DNA from: Blastomussa wellsi
Taxonomy: Eukaryota > Cnidaria > Anthozoa > Scleractinia > Plerogyridae
Direction: 5' to 3'
NCBI GenBank assembly: GCA_947652115.1
Contig: OX393561.1
Coordinates: 31,916,787-31,980,786 of the forward strand
DNA length: 64,000 nt
Every line of letters starts with the position of its first letter. The first letter of the stretch is position 1. Of this stretch, positions 1-13,500 are shown piece by piece. Below the pieces are notes generated by a model, which did not search any database, was not told where the DNA came from, and worked only from the letters and a program-made list of their open reading frames with translations. Both the position numbers and the translations under genes were made by a program.

Positions 1-350
1 ATTTTTTTCGAAGCCTAAAGAAATCGATCGGGTCAGGACTTCAAGAACAGCGCGATCGATTGTTCGATATCATGTGCTCCTCCACTTGCTATCGCGCCTA
101 AACGCGTCCCAAAATAAATCTCAAGTCTCGACTGATTGTTTCTTGAGTGTCACGTAAATGCCCGTTCGCCTATTAGTCCAAAAGAACGCTTTTGTCGCGC
201 GCGTGCTTTAAAAAAGCTCTTAATTAACTAAATTCTCGTTAGAACGTTTAATCAAATCATCTTCGTTCGCGAATTTCTCAGAACGAGTTTCTAGTCGATT
301 TTATTCCATCCGTTGTCGCGTAAATTTGCATTTGTGTTGTGATCGAAACA
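1..350 (+). promoter_or_regulatory. CpG-rich, promoter-like segment upstream of ESRP
   Basis: CpG dinucleotides are dense here (about thirty by eye, including runs such as gcgcgatcgattg and gtcgcgcgcgt), then almost vanish for the next several kilobases. In invertebrates with methylated gene bodies, unmethylated promoters stand out this way, so this may be the promoter or 5' exon of the ESRP gene. No TATA box or start codon can be tied to it, and it could belong to a gene to the left. Confidence 0.35.
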
Positions 351-1584
351 TTAGTCAGATCTTCTAAGCGCTAGTGGGCGGCTGTATTGTTCTAGAACAA
401 AACCTAGACTGTTCTGTTTTTCTTTGGTATTCTTCAGTGAATAACAAAAATGTACGGACTTCCAGGACCCTCTGCAAATATCACACTGCGTGAAATGTCT
501 TTGTCCCTCTATTGTTTTGTCACTACAATTGTGGCTAACAGGAAACCCCTCAAAATCTGTCAACATTGAGTGATTGACAGTTAGTATTGTCAACGCAAAG
601 AGATTATTGGTCGCCTTTTTGAGAAATATTTGCATAACTTCTTAGTGTTTTATCGAAAATTGTGCCAAAGTGGTTGAACATAAAATACTACTGTTTCACT
701 GGCTAATTTTAATTTGGCGCAGTGCTTGCCTTCTCTGGATATTTTTTTAAGAACTCACGGCCACTAACCCTCATTTATAATTAATTTTTAAAAGATTGTT
801 TGTTTCTCTATTTTCATTAGTTTTTACTTTCTCTATTTTGACAAGGGCAAAGTGTTTTCTTGTGGAATGATATGAGACTCTTTGATAATGGTGGCCTTTG
901 CTAGATGAAGACTTATGACTGATAACCTTGCTGATCTCTACTTATTTCCATAATTTACAGACACCTTGTCTCTGAAATATTTTTACATCTCCTATTCAAT
1001 GAAGGATATAGCTTGGTTTATATCTAGTAGAAACAAGCAACTAATTCCCGCTAACAGCATCTGCAACCAGACAAAGTTACTCATGAAAGCAATTATCCAT
1101 AACCAAAGTATTGATTTCTTCAGCTGGCTCATTAAATAACTTGTGTTAAAACTTGTTTGTTGATTTTGTCAAACCAACAATGTTCATTTGGAGTTATAGT
1201 TTCTATAGGTCTCTTCCTAAAATCTGACTTTCATTCTTTTGAGTATTTTAAGTTTGCAGTTTAGCTAACAAGCTTTATTTAATGGCTAAAAACTACAGCT
1301 GAACATCAAAAGTAATTCTGTGCTATCATGTTTGGTCAATACATCAGGAGAGGCTTTCTTGTTCCCTATCCAAACCGCACAAGGAGCCAGTTTGTATGGA
1401 CCTCTTTTATTTTAATCAGTACAAGTTGACCTTTTAAAAAGTGGGGGGAAGGGGTGTACTCCTCTACATGGGCTAAACTGGGACATGCCAAACTGTCCCC
1501 CCTGGGAAAGGGGTTTAGGTTGTTGTGACTCATCTCCCTCCCCAAGGCTAAACAAATAATATTACTGCCCTGTTTTGTATACAG
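351..1584. other. AT-rich stretch with no supported gene
   Basis: Probably 5' intron or leader of ESRP. Open frames exist on both strands (a 94-codon minus frame at 351-635 and a minus frame at 1366-1767 that runs antisense into the first recognised ESRP exon), but neither resembles a known family nor shows coding bias. The missing N-terminal ESRP exon(s) were searched for and not found. Confidence 0.4.
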
Positions 1585-4500
1585 TTTGATGACTTTGTTG
1601 ACAAGACACTGACGTGTACAGGGGACAGATGGTGTCTTGTGACAGATGGACAGTTCCCATTGAGACATCACCTCCATTTGGAAGCTGGCAGGAAGAAAGT
1701 GAAGTTGCTGCCACATTTCTACAGCTTCTACGACCTTAGGAAGGAGGTTAAAAAGGCAGTGAAACATGATTCCGACTTCAAAAACCTTGAGGAGGTGGCT
1801 TCATGTATCCTTTCTTTAGCCGCAATACTTAGAGGATGGCAATGGCTTAGGCAATAAACACTATTAAAACCGAGCACAACATACTGTTTTTCTGATTGCA
1901 ATACATTATTTGAGCTTGACGCTACCTGTAAAAATGTGTTACATCAAGAGAATTTCCCATAGTTAATGATTTTCGTTTCTTTATTCTTGCCAAACTGGGA
2001 CATGTAGCCACAGAATTTTTTAAAGGGGTATTGTCACACCATTTTAGCAACACTTTAAAAAGCTAAACCTTGTCTTCGCTCACAGGAAACAAAAAATAGT
2101 GTTTTAGTTTTGTTACCTAAGACTATATTACTGCATTGAAACCATTTCCTGACGTCTGTTGTTACAGATGGCAAGGATGTCAGTGAATTGAAAAAATTAC
2201 CAGTTCCTAAAATCGTTCGCCTCCTTCCTAAGATCGCTATCTGCGGAAAAATAGGAAACCAACTATTATGATTTGCTCTCCTGGTAACTTTTCATTTGAT
2301 ATCTGCACAATACTGCAACAGCATTTTTTGGTACGAGTAAAGACATTAAGCAATAACTTTAGCACAGAATTGACCTGAACACTTCAAAATCACCGTGACA
2401 ATGCCCCTTTAATTGTGCAGGTTTAATATTTAGAATGTACAACTTTGTTTCATGCAGCAAGGGATCGTTTCTTTCTTCTTGGAACAACTGTTGTGTGCCA
2501 CATTAAGATTTTACTGTGACAATGTTCAATGATAAATGCCATACACTCCTTTTATAAGAACATCTAATTTTGGAGCTGAGGCTGAACGTTCTAATTTAAA
2601 ATTTTTGTGAGAAAAGGAGGAGGCAGAAAACTTTCTTAAAATAGCTCTTAAATTTACATGGTATAGTATTTCAATAACTCAATGCAGACATGACCAGGAA
2701 ATCTATCAAAGCGCTGGCTTGCTGCGATATGGTATCAAGTTGCTAGTCACATACTTGCACAACTTGCTCTGAGGCCATGTGCAAGATGTTGCACCAACCA
2801 ACACTGGCTAAATTTGGCTACAAATGCTTTCATTTAAACTACAAATGAGCAAAATGAAAATGTTTTTAATCGACTCTCTGCCTGTGGAATGTTCTCAATA
2901 CGTTTTTCAAATTTTGGTTAATCTCAGCCTCAAAAGGTTCTTATAAAAAAAAAAGTTTATGTTATTTTAGTATGACACCAGCAAGAAAAATGTTTTGCAC
3001 AATAACAATAAAGTTTTGCATAAAATCTAAATTTACCACTTGCAGTTTCATTTACCCAAGGCTTCATCTAATACTTGTTCAACATTACCAAGGAAAGCCT
3101 ATACAACCAATTGAAGTGTTTAGTGTCAATACGTAATTCAGGCTTCCTTAACATTTCTAATAGACTGTAGAATTGATGTAAATAACAACAGCCCAGCTGG
3201 TCTGGAACATTGTAAACTCATGGCAAATGTGGTTCAGTTTCTTGTTAAAGAAGGTAAGAAATATTGTGATACAATACTGTGTTTGTTGTAATTATATAGT
3301 TTTGTATTTTAGGATAAAACATTTTGTGTGCAACAAAAAATAATTGTTTAAAGTAACACTGTTTGACCAAGATAAAATTTGAGAGTGGTTGTGTAATTAA
3401 CAGCTGTTAAAATTTCATATGTAAAAGTTCATTATGCAAATAAACTTAAGTTCTGGAGACAAGAAAATGCCATGCACATATCAGTTTATTCCTATAATAA
3501 TCAGCTTGTCACACAAACCTTGCTGGCTATGTAGAATATTTGTTGGCCTTGATGTTATGTTTTTGCTATCAACTTTTTTGCAATGATTTGATTTGCTGAA
3601 CAGTGTCAAATAACCAGTAAATGTGAATTACCGGTAATGTGAACAATGGCATGCAAGCATATTGTGGTATCAATCTTGCCTGCTTAGATTGGCTTTCATT
3701 TCTTGGTGAGAGCTAAGTAATTTATTTGCCATTTACAGAAAGATGCCAATCTCTGCAGTAAAATGGTGACAGTGATAGACACTTTTTTAGTCTTTATTTC
3801 AAGCTATTGGGCTCAGCAGTTAGATTGTCAATTTTAACATCTTTGGGCTAGTGCACGTTAAGTGTTTTGACCAAAGGTTTGAAATAATGTTGTTGAACCA
3901 GCCAAAAACCCCAAACATTCACTAATCTGACGGTGCACATTTTCCATCTATTAGTTGTGCAATTTTCCTTGATAATAAGTATTCTTTCACTTTGATCATG
4001 TTAGTCATGTCATACCGGTAGTTATAATTGAAAACCACTCTGAGGTAGTTGACTATCCCTCACTCATCACTGACAAGTTTACAAGAATGAGTCCAGGGCT
4101 ATGTTCCTATGTCAGTGTCTGTTTGCTTGAGACTTGAAATGATGACAGACTGACTCTTCATGACGTAAAGCATGTGAAAATTCATTTATGAACTGTAGAT
4201 GAAAATGTAAGTGAGAAATGATCATCGCAATGAATTTCTAATATAAGCAACTGGAATAAAGAGGCCTGAAAAAATTCAGGGCTTGAACAGAATCCGAAAC
4301 TGCCTCTTCATATAGCTTATGGGTGCATGGTTACAAGGAAGAGAGGTAAAGACAATCCTCACTGATTTATGTTGAACAATAGGAAGCAGTCTAGACGTGC
4401 ACCTGAGGGTCCACACATTAATCCCTTAGTAGCTAGAGTCCTCTTGTTATATTATTGTGCAAGACAATTGACTGTCACTATACTTCTCTCCAGCCCTGGG

Positions 4501-7500
4501 TCCAGTTGCTAACTGCAGGGTTTAGCCAATCCTATTAGCGTTGACTGCCAATTTTATTCATTGTTCTGTTATTATAAAAAATCGGTAACAGTTTCTATTT
4601 TTCTGTTAAACAAGAGTTCTGTACTGTGATATCTGACATCACTACTGTTGTACCCGATCAAAATGGTGACTTGGTCAGACACGTGCCCATTCAAGGGAAA
4701 ACATTATTTTGCAGCTGTAACTTACAACATTACACAAGCAATAAAAGCAAACAATGTTTCCTCAACGTAGACAAGGTACAAAGAAGTTCCATATTCCAGC
4801 TTGCCCTTTGGGCAAGCTGTAGCCAGGATGTACTAGGCCGGAAATCATTTCCACTATCCTGAAAAAAATTTCAGAAGTGTGATGAGTTAATCAATCGATT
4901 AATTAGTGAACACTTTCACTTGCCAATGGGCAAAATATGTAAGATCCTCTAGCCCGACGGCAAAATCCACTAGCCCCAGGCTATCGGACTCTAACTTCCT
5001 TGCATGCTGTTAGAATGAGTAAAGTGCAGTCAATTCAGGTAGTAATCAGGTGCGTAGCTTCAAAATCATCGAGCATGCAGCACGAGGCTGATTTTGATAT
5101 TATGAATACAATTACTACTTGAATTGTATGACATGAGGTCTGTTAGAATGTCAGCAAATTTTTCAGTCAGTTTCACAAAACAGTACATTGCAGGTTTCCA
5201 ATTTGAAGTTATTCAAATTGGATACCTGTTATTGGACACCCATATGATTGTGCACCAACTATGCTACAAATAGGCCACTAAGGACCAAACAAAGTAGAGA
5301 AGCTAGCCAAGTTAAACTTTCAATCCTCATATTGAGCATTAATTACCTGTCAAATATTAACTAGACCTAAGATTTAGTTCAAGTGTATTGCTCCTTATTT
5401 TGCTCCATTATTGAATATGCCTCGGCGGTTTTTGCTAATCTCCCCCAGTACCTTTCTACCGCTTTGGAGAGAATTCAGAAACGGACTTTAGCCATTATAT
5501 TTCTATACATAACCTATGATGAGGCGCCGGTAAGGTCTAATGAGGCACACCACGCCAAGGCCTGTGTTAAGTTCATTGACAACATTGACCCAAGAAACCC
5601 CTTGTATCTAATTGTCACCAGCATGGTCATTCCCTGCATTTCTATTTATTCCTTACGATCGGCCACCCTGAGCTACCAGGTTGAAGTTAATACGGATCGT
5701 TCTGGCGACTTTGTTACAGCTAATTACTGAATTATCCAGTTTTGATAAGTACGGTAGTATTTGTGCTTAGTACTAATAATTATTGTAGTTTTTTTGTGTG
5801 TAAGCTGACTGACCTGTAATTCAGTCATTGAATGCAAGAGGTTAAATAAACAAATTATTATAATCATTTTAAGTGTACAAATGGGTACTTCAAGTTAGAC
5901 ATTACCTATCCAGGTCAGCTGTAATTTCATATCACACTCGTAAGTAAATCTTAGCTTCCTTCTTTCAGGTCACAAGTTTAAGGATGCAGAGAAGATCAGT
6001 GTGAAGTATGAGCCTGGACCATGGTATGGTGCTTCTTTACGAACAAAAAAGTTGGTACCTCAATAATATTAATTTAGTTTTGTTGTTTCTACATTGTAGA
6101 GCGGTTTTCAAATGAGTGTCGAAAGTAATTAATGTGAATTGCTTTGGTTTTGCATTACTCTGCTCGGTGATTAGTCTCCCACTACTTTTTTAACCAATCA
6201 GAAGTAAAATCAAAATCAATCATGACTCATGCATGGACGTTATCTTTCACTTTGACTCAGCTACGTGTGATTAATTTGAGTTTTGATTGCATCATTGGAT
6301 TACCTCCGTCTCTTGTGATTGGCCAAAGTAATTATCGGGTCATTCATCTGTACACTTTGGTTTTATGACACTCACTTGAAACTCGCTCCAAATGGATCCT
6401 TATGTATAAACTTCATTCTGACTGAGTTTGATTTCTAGTTATAGCTAGGTTACAGTCGAACCAAGTGAAGCGTACTCCCCTACAGATCTCCCTCTCGTAT
6501 TTTATCTACTACATAAACATTTGGGAAAACTTGTGATGGCTGCTAAAATTAATGTTTTAGCTGACTGTTTCTGTACCTCTTTTCCTTTTCCAAGACATTC
6601 AACTGTGTTTCCCAGAGCCCCCATGCATACAACCCAATGAGCTGATTTAGCTGCCCTGCTAAAATAATCCTTTAAACTTAGGAAGTTGGAGGTAACAAAC
6701 TAGAAAATTGATTGTTATTATTATTATATAATAATTCAGGGCTGCAAATAATTTTTCCCTTCAAGGGTACGTGTCTGACTATGTCACCATTTTGATTGGA
6801 CAAAACAGTGGTGAGATCAGATGTCATTATTACAGAATTCTTTGATAAAGCGGGATCTCATGAGACATTGGTGAAATTCGGCTGGCCATTGCCCAATATC
6901 TGACTGTTATTTGCAACCCTGAAAATTACTTAGTAATAAAAAGAAATAGAGTATTGATTCCATTTCTCCAATAGCCTTGGTATTGTACTTGATGACACAA
7001 TTCTAAGAGCGAGAGGACTTCCATGGCAAGCATCAGACCAAGATGTTGCAAACTTCTTCAAAGGACTCAACATTCTAAAGTGAGTTTGTAAAATCAAACA
7101 TTGTTTGCTCAGAGTAATTCAATTTGATTTGGTCAGACAATGCATATAAAAAACTAGAACAGCAACTTTTGTTGCTGTTATTGTATTTCTCTATTATTTT
7201 AATTTATTACATGAACAGTGCAGAGTTTTGTCTCTGATTAAAATGTTCTCGCTGGACACGCGAGTCAGTCCATGTAAAATGCTTACAGTGGTGAATTGCA
7301 TTAAAAACCAGGACTTTTTTACTACCATTTTCATCCATCCTTGAAGCGTGTTTAGCACGTAGATTTAAGGTACCCTGTCTCCATTTTTGGCATGATTTTG
7401 GAAATCTCAAAAATGTACATCATTCTTGGGAAGCTGAGCAATAATGGTTTTAATTTGTAGAGCAGTGTTTGACAGATGGTTAGAACCCTTTCTGAAGTGA

Positions 7501-10500
7501 GGATGGCTAACGATAGTGAGGATGGAAATGGATTGTGATATGGATTTTTGAAAAAGCGTCAGGATGTCAGGTTTTCAAAGGTTCAAGTTTGGCTTTAAAA
7601 TTGTTTATAGTTTGGAGGAGTTCTTATTCCATAAATTTTGGGACCATTTTGTGAATTTATAACTGTTTTAGGCAAATATATCTTGACAATGTCCCTTTAA
7701 TAATTTACTTTCGAAACATTAACGGTTTTGTCAGGTTTTGTGTCACTTTGGATCAGTAAATCAAACATTTAATATCTCGCTCTATCTTGCTCCTCCCAAA
7801 CATGTTGTTATAACTTTCCTTGTCTCTGTTGCAGACTTTCAGAAAATTTTGAAAACACTGATATCTTGTGAATGAAACATGATCATATCACACCAAAAAG
7901 GTTGTCAGTTTTGCAGTGTGATTGCAAACATTTCATTAATCAAATGTGATGTATAACCAGACGAAGCCCTAATGTTTTAAACATAAAACAGTGCGTTAAA
8001 TCCGTCAGCCTCAAGGTTGGATGCAAATGGTACCATAGTATGCATAGAATTATTTCACACATTTAGTTTTACTGGCAGCTGTTCAAGCAGCTCCCAACAG
8101 ACAATTAAGTAAACTTAATCAGAATGATTTGATTTTGTTAGAGGTGGAATCGCCTTCTGTTTGAATGCCCAAGGAAGAAGAAATGGTGAAGCCTTTATTA
8201 GGTTTGAGAAAGGAGAACACAGAGAACTTGCATTAAAAAGACACAAGCATCATCTTGGAACAAGGTACATTGAGGTGAGTGGACATTAAGTTAAGATAAT
8301 TTAAAATAATGAAATCACTTTATGCAATTATTTACAATATGTCAGACGATGTACAAAATAATCAAACCAAATCTTTACAATTTCATACAATAGTTTGAAT
8401 AATAATAATAATTTATAATAATAATAATAATAATAACGATAGCAATAAAGCCTGGTTCACACTAACGACATAACGACATGGACGTGACGACATAAAGAAG
8501 AGATTAATCTTTTCCTTATGTCGTTATGTTCATGTAGCTTTTTGTCATTATGTTCCTGCTATGACATAAAACATAAGTGTAAGGTATTTTTTGCATTTGC
8601 GTGACCTTGTCGTTGTGTCGGCCTTATGTCACCAGTGTGAACCAGGCCTAATAATAATACATTGTACTTAAGATTTTATATCACGCAAATTCCATGTGAA
8701 TAAATTACGATCAAATGCGCGTTAAGAATCCCAACTGATGGGAGGTGGAGGCTATATACAAAGCGGGGTGGATTTGAGTTCAGGACCACTGAAAACAAAT
8801 CCAGATAGAGGTAGAGAGGAGGATTTGAACCCCAGACCTCCAAATTACAAGCCCAGTACCCTTCCACTTGGTCATGCTGAATTGTTATGTGCACATTTAT
8901 CTTTATATTGATTTGTAGAAAAGGACAACAAAAATTGTTTATAAAACACTTTAAAATCAATGTATGCTGTACAGGGAATTTGACACATAGACCACCCAAC
9001 CAGTTGACATTACAGTACTCAACAGTGACCAATTTCTCATTAACATTAGTTACGAATGGAAATAGATATTGCATAGAGAAAATTCTCTCAAGTCAAGGAG
9101 AGTTCTTGAAGGAAAGTATGAACATAAACCGAATTTCCATGTGAGAGGAGGGGTTCAAACCAAAAACCTTCCATGAATGGAGTATGGAGATTTTCTACAA
9201 CAAAACATATTTTCATTGATTTCAGATAGTTTCACTATTCCAGTTTTGATTCTTTGTGTGTTCAATCAAGCAGTCAATCTCATTCAATTCTTATCTTGTT
9301 CTTATCTTGTATATTTTGGAAAAAAATATCTTTTTATTTTGATTCAGGTTTACAGAGCTACCGCACAGGACTTCTTAAAAATAGTGAGAGGTAATCCCTT
9401 TATCTTAGAACTTTAAGGGTTTGGTTTGTTATTACTCATGAACCACTTGGAGGAACAGGTGCTTTTCAAGTTTGTGCAAATTGATTGCACAAAAGAACCT
9501 TATGTCTGAAGGTTATGTGTGGTCCATTGATGCGAATATACTGGCATGTGGACAACTGGAAGTTTGTTACTCAGAGAATAAATTAGCAAAGGTTCCAGAA
9601 TTTTTTTATTGATATTTTGTTTTCACCAGCTCTGTCAAGATATTCCTTGTTTTGTCACTTCCCTGCTTAGTTCTTTAAAAGTCTTGTATCATAATTAACA
9701 GCTGTTCACCTCAGTGTCAGTGGCTAGTGGTGGATATCTACGGAGGTGCGAAGCAGCGAGGTGTAAACAAAATTAGTGATAATATAGCTCAAAATGATTA
9801 TTTCAACTCATTAATTTTATTCACCTCAATTATTTATGCGAGGGTCCGGGAGGCTCACAAGTTGTTTGGAGGTGACTAGGATATCCCATTTTTAATAGGC
9901 AATCACAGTGCACTAACCCCGGGGGGTGGGGGTACTCACAGTATACATGACGGGGGATCCCACATATTTTTTTGGGTTAAACATTTACACACAGTCTTTT
10001 TTGGGTCAAGAGATCTGTCACATATTTTTTTAGGTCACATCTCTGAGCAAAATTTCTGTTTGATTTTCTGTTTGAGGTATTGTTTTAACTCTTGAATTTT
10101 TTGGGTGGGAAATTTTGATGCCCGGTCTTTTATCAGGGTCTAAAATTTCAGGCTCGTGTATTTTATATGAAGCTCTGTTGGACCCACTGTTTTAGTATAA
10201 CACACGATATATATATAACACACGATAATTACTAGGTCCAGTTGATGTGACCCAGATTGCTGCCAACTTTGTTTCAAACAAAGCTGATGTGATCATTAGA
10301 ATGCGAGGACTTCCATACAACACAAAGGAGACAGACATTGTAAGTTCTCTTGACTTATATTTCTACACATTAATTTAATTAAATCTTATTGTGACCTTGT
10401 CTGGACAAGAAAATTAAGAGCAGTTGACTTAATAGTCTCATTTTTTTCCCAAAAGGTTACAAAATAATAATAAAACAGGGATCCATATTCATTTTTTTCT

Positions 10501-13500
10501 AATTCGTCAGCTGGGCAAGTATGCAAGAAGACATACCGGTAATTGCCCTGGCAAAATTTAACTTGCCCATTCAAAAATGAAGAATGGTGACTGTACGACA
10601 AGTAAATGGAAAGTTTACCCTTTTTATTAGTTTCACATGTACATACAGTGTATAAACTGCATTGAAATCTACAAAATTCACGAGTATTTGGTGATGAAAC
10701 TTTCTACTTGTCTTTCCTCAACGTCACTGTCAAAATCACTTGCTTTTTGATCGTCAACTCCACTGTCATAGCCACAAAACCATTTTTGCTGGGCAAATGT
10801 CTTGTCTATCTTGGCCGCCGACCTGCAAGCATACCCAGTTTGTAATGCGGAGTCGGCGGACGCAGACGATTCGGGCACAAATGTTAGCCACGGTCTCTTC
10901 AACTTCCACGAGTCCATGAGGGAATAAAAATGGGCTTTCTCTCTTCTTGCTCATATTTTGTTTGTTTTTCCGAAGCATTGGTATTACTTTTTTCTTTGCT
11001 GGGGGCGTCACACCACCACATTTTGAGCGAAACATCAGCTAATGCATCGCCAATCGCCACATGTTTTCGCGGATGCATATGCAGTACAAATATCAGCGGT
11101 TGACAACTTGAAAATTGAGCCTGCAATGATTTCATTCATTGAAAATACTGCATCATCCAAGATGGTGGTCCAAAATTATGATTTTATCGCAACAGACAGT
11201 TGCAAATTATTCTTTGTTTTCTAAAAGTTACGTCGGAATGGACAACAAGTAGTCAGAACACAGGGAAACTTTAATAAATGTTTTTTCTTTCATCAAGTCA
11301 AATTGAAGTCGTCTGGCGGACGAGTTTTCATGTTGTTTTTGTCGTCCATACGATTTGTTTAGTCGTCTTAGACGACTGCGAATATGGATCCCTGATAAAA
11401 GCTTTATTTATACTGAAAAAAACGATCAGCGAATTTCGAGATGCTGGTATGAACCAGTGATCAGTACATAAAATACAATTTACGATAAAAAACTGCTAAA
11501 TTATTTGCAGGTACAGTGATAAAAATCTATACACTACATTTGTGTTGTGCCTTATCTAATTTTATTAAAAAGTTAAAGGTTTTAGGTTTAAAAATTCGTA
11601 GCATTTCACAATTTTTGTATCATTTATTTTTACTTTGTCTCGCAACTGTAGATCGAGTTCTTTGAAGAGGATGCCCTAGTATTCAAAGGAGAAGCAGGAA
11701 TCCTTATGGTCAGGAACAGTTTTGGGAAAGCTACAGGAGATGCATTTGTTCTTTTTGAAACAGAAGAGCATGGATGTGCAGCATTAAGAAAGCACAGGTG
11801 CATGTTGGGTACTCGTTATGTTGAACTGTTCCGCACTTCTCAAAGCGAGGTTCAACAAGTTCTCAACTCTTACAGCAACTTCCTGCACAACTTTCCGCCA
11901 ATCATGCTGCCACCCCTTCCGCAACAACCACCATTTCACCCTCCCTTTTTACTTCCTGGGCCATGCGTTAATGGCATGAGCACCAAAGACTGTCTACGCT
12001 TACGAGGTCTGCCATTCTCAGCAACAGTGCAAGACGTGTTAGACTTTCTTAAGGAGCATGCTGCATTTGTTGTTCCTGGTGGGGTTCACATGGTGTTTAA
12101 CACCCAGGTGAGACATTTGCTTTGATTTTTGCATTACTACAAACAATGATTTGAGGGAGATGTGGTGGCCTCGTGGTTAGTGTGCTCACCTCCGGATCGA
12201 GCGGTCCTGGGTTTGAGCCCTGACCAGAGGGACATTGTGTTGTGTTCTTGGGCAAGACAATTTTACTCTCACAGTGCCTCTCTCCACCCAGGTGTATAAA
12301 TGGGTACCAGCAAAGTTACTGCTGGGGTAACTTTGCGATGGACTAGCATCCCATTCAGGGGGGAGTAGAAATACTCCTAGTCACTTCATGCTAAGGAAAC
12401 TAGATATACGTGCTGGCCTGATGAGCCACTTAGGCTTAAATGCAGACACAATGATTTAAAAATCTTGTGCCACTTTTTCAACCAATCAAAGTGAAACCAA
12501 AACCATTCACAACTCCCACGCTTTGTGCTGGCTATGTTGCGATTCAATTTTGCTCTTGGCACAATTTGGCATTTTCCTTTCTTCTGGTCTGTGGTGATAT
12601 AATATTATGATAATGAATATAAAACAAAGGAAAATACCAAATTGGATAATTGAACCACAACAGCTATGTGTATTTGCTTTGAGTTTTGATTGGTTCGTTG
12701 GATTGTCCATGTCCATTTTGATTGGCCAGCATGAGTACTTTGGTTTTGGTTTTACAGCAATCAATTGAGAATCGCTCAAGCTGTGGTTGACAAGTATTTA
12801 TTAGCATGTTTCTACATGAAATGGAATACATAGTGGAGTAGGGATGATTTAGTGGTCAAAGTGTAGGCCTCCCACCAATGTGGCCCAGATTCATTTACTG
12901 GACTCTGGGTCATAATTATGGGTTGAGTTGGTTGTTTGTTCTTGTCCTTGCCCCAAGGGTTCTCCAGTTGCTCTGGGTTCTTTTGTTCTTCTTCACAAAA
13001 ATGAACCTTGACCTCCTAAAATAACTCCAATTCAATTGGGAATCGTGGGAGAAGAGCCACTCTGGGAAAAGGCCACAGGTTTGACTGCTGGCTTCAGCCA
13101 TTTTGTTGTATTGCCTCTCAACTCAGGAGTATAAATGGGGACTGGCAAATTGTTGTGGCAACTTAGAAAGATGCTGGGAGTCAAATGTGATTGACTAGTA
13201 TACCACCCAGGGGGAGATGCATTAATGCTCCTGGTCAGACTCAATCAGACTGAAATGTTGTGTTTGATACTAAGGGTCGACCCTCTGGAGATGCATATGT
13301 ACAGTTAGTTTCTGCAGAATGTGCGAAAACAGCCACCACAGACCTCCACAGACAACACATGGGGGAGAGATACATCGAAGTGTTCCCATGCTCAGGGGTG
13401 GACATTGCTGCTATCATTGCAAGCAGCACAATCAATCAAACAAAGATGTCGTCACTCAACGGCACTCCCTTCAGCCATCCATGTTCTTTCCCTGTGACCA

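Noticed and set aside
351..635. 94-codon minus frame with CDICRGSW
   Set aside because: Two cysteines do not make a zinc finger here; no splice context or conservation visible.
1366..1767. 133-codon minus frame
   Set aside because: Antisense to a clear ESRP exon; no family resemblance.
3171..3253. ESRP exon 2 starting at 3171
   Set aside because: That acceptor creates an in-frame TAA with the previous exon; the acceptor at 3163 gives an open frame.
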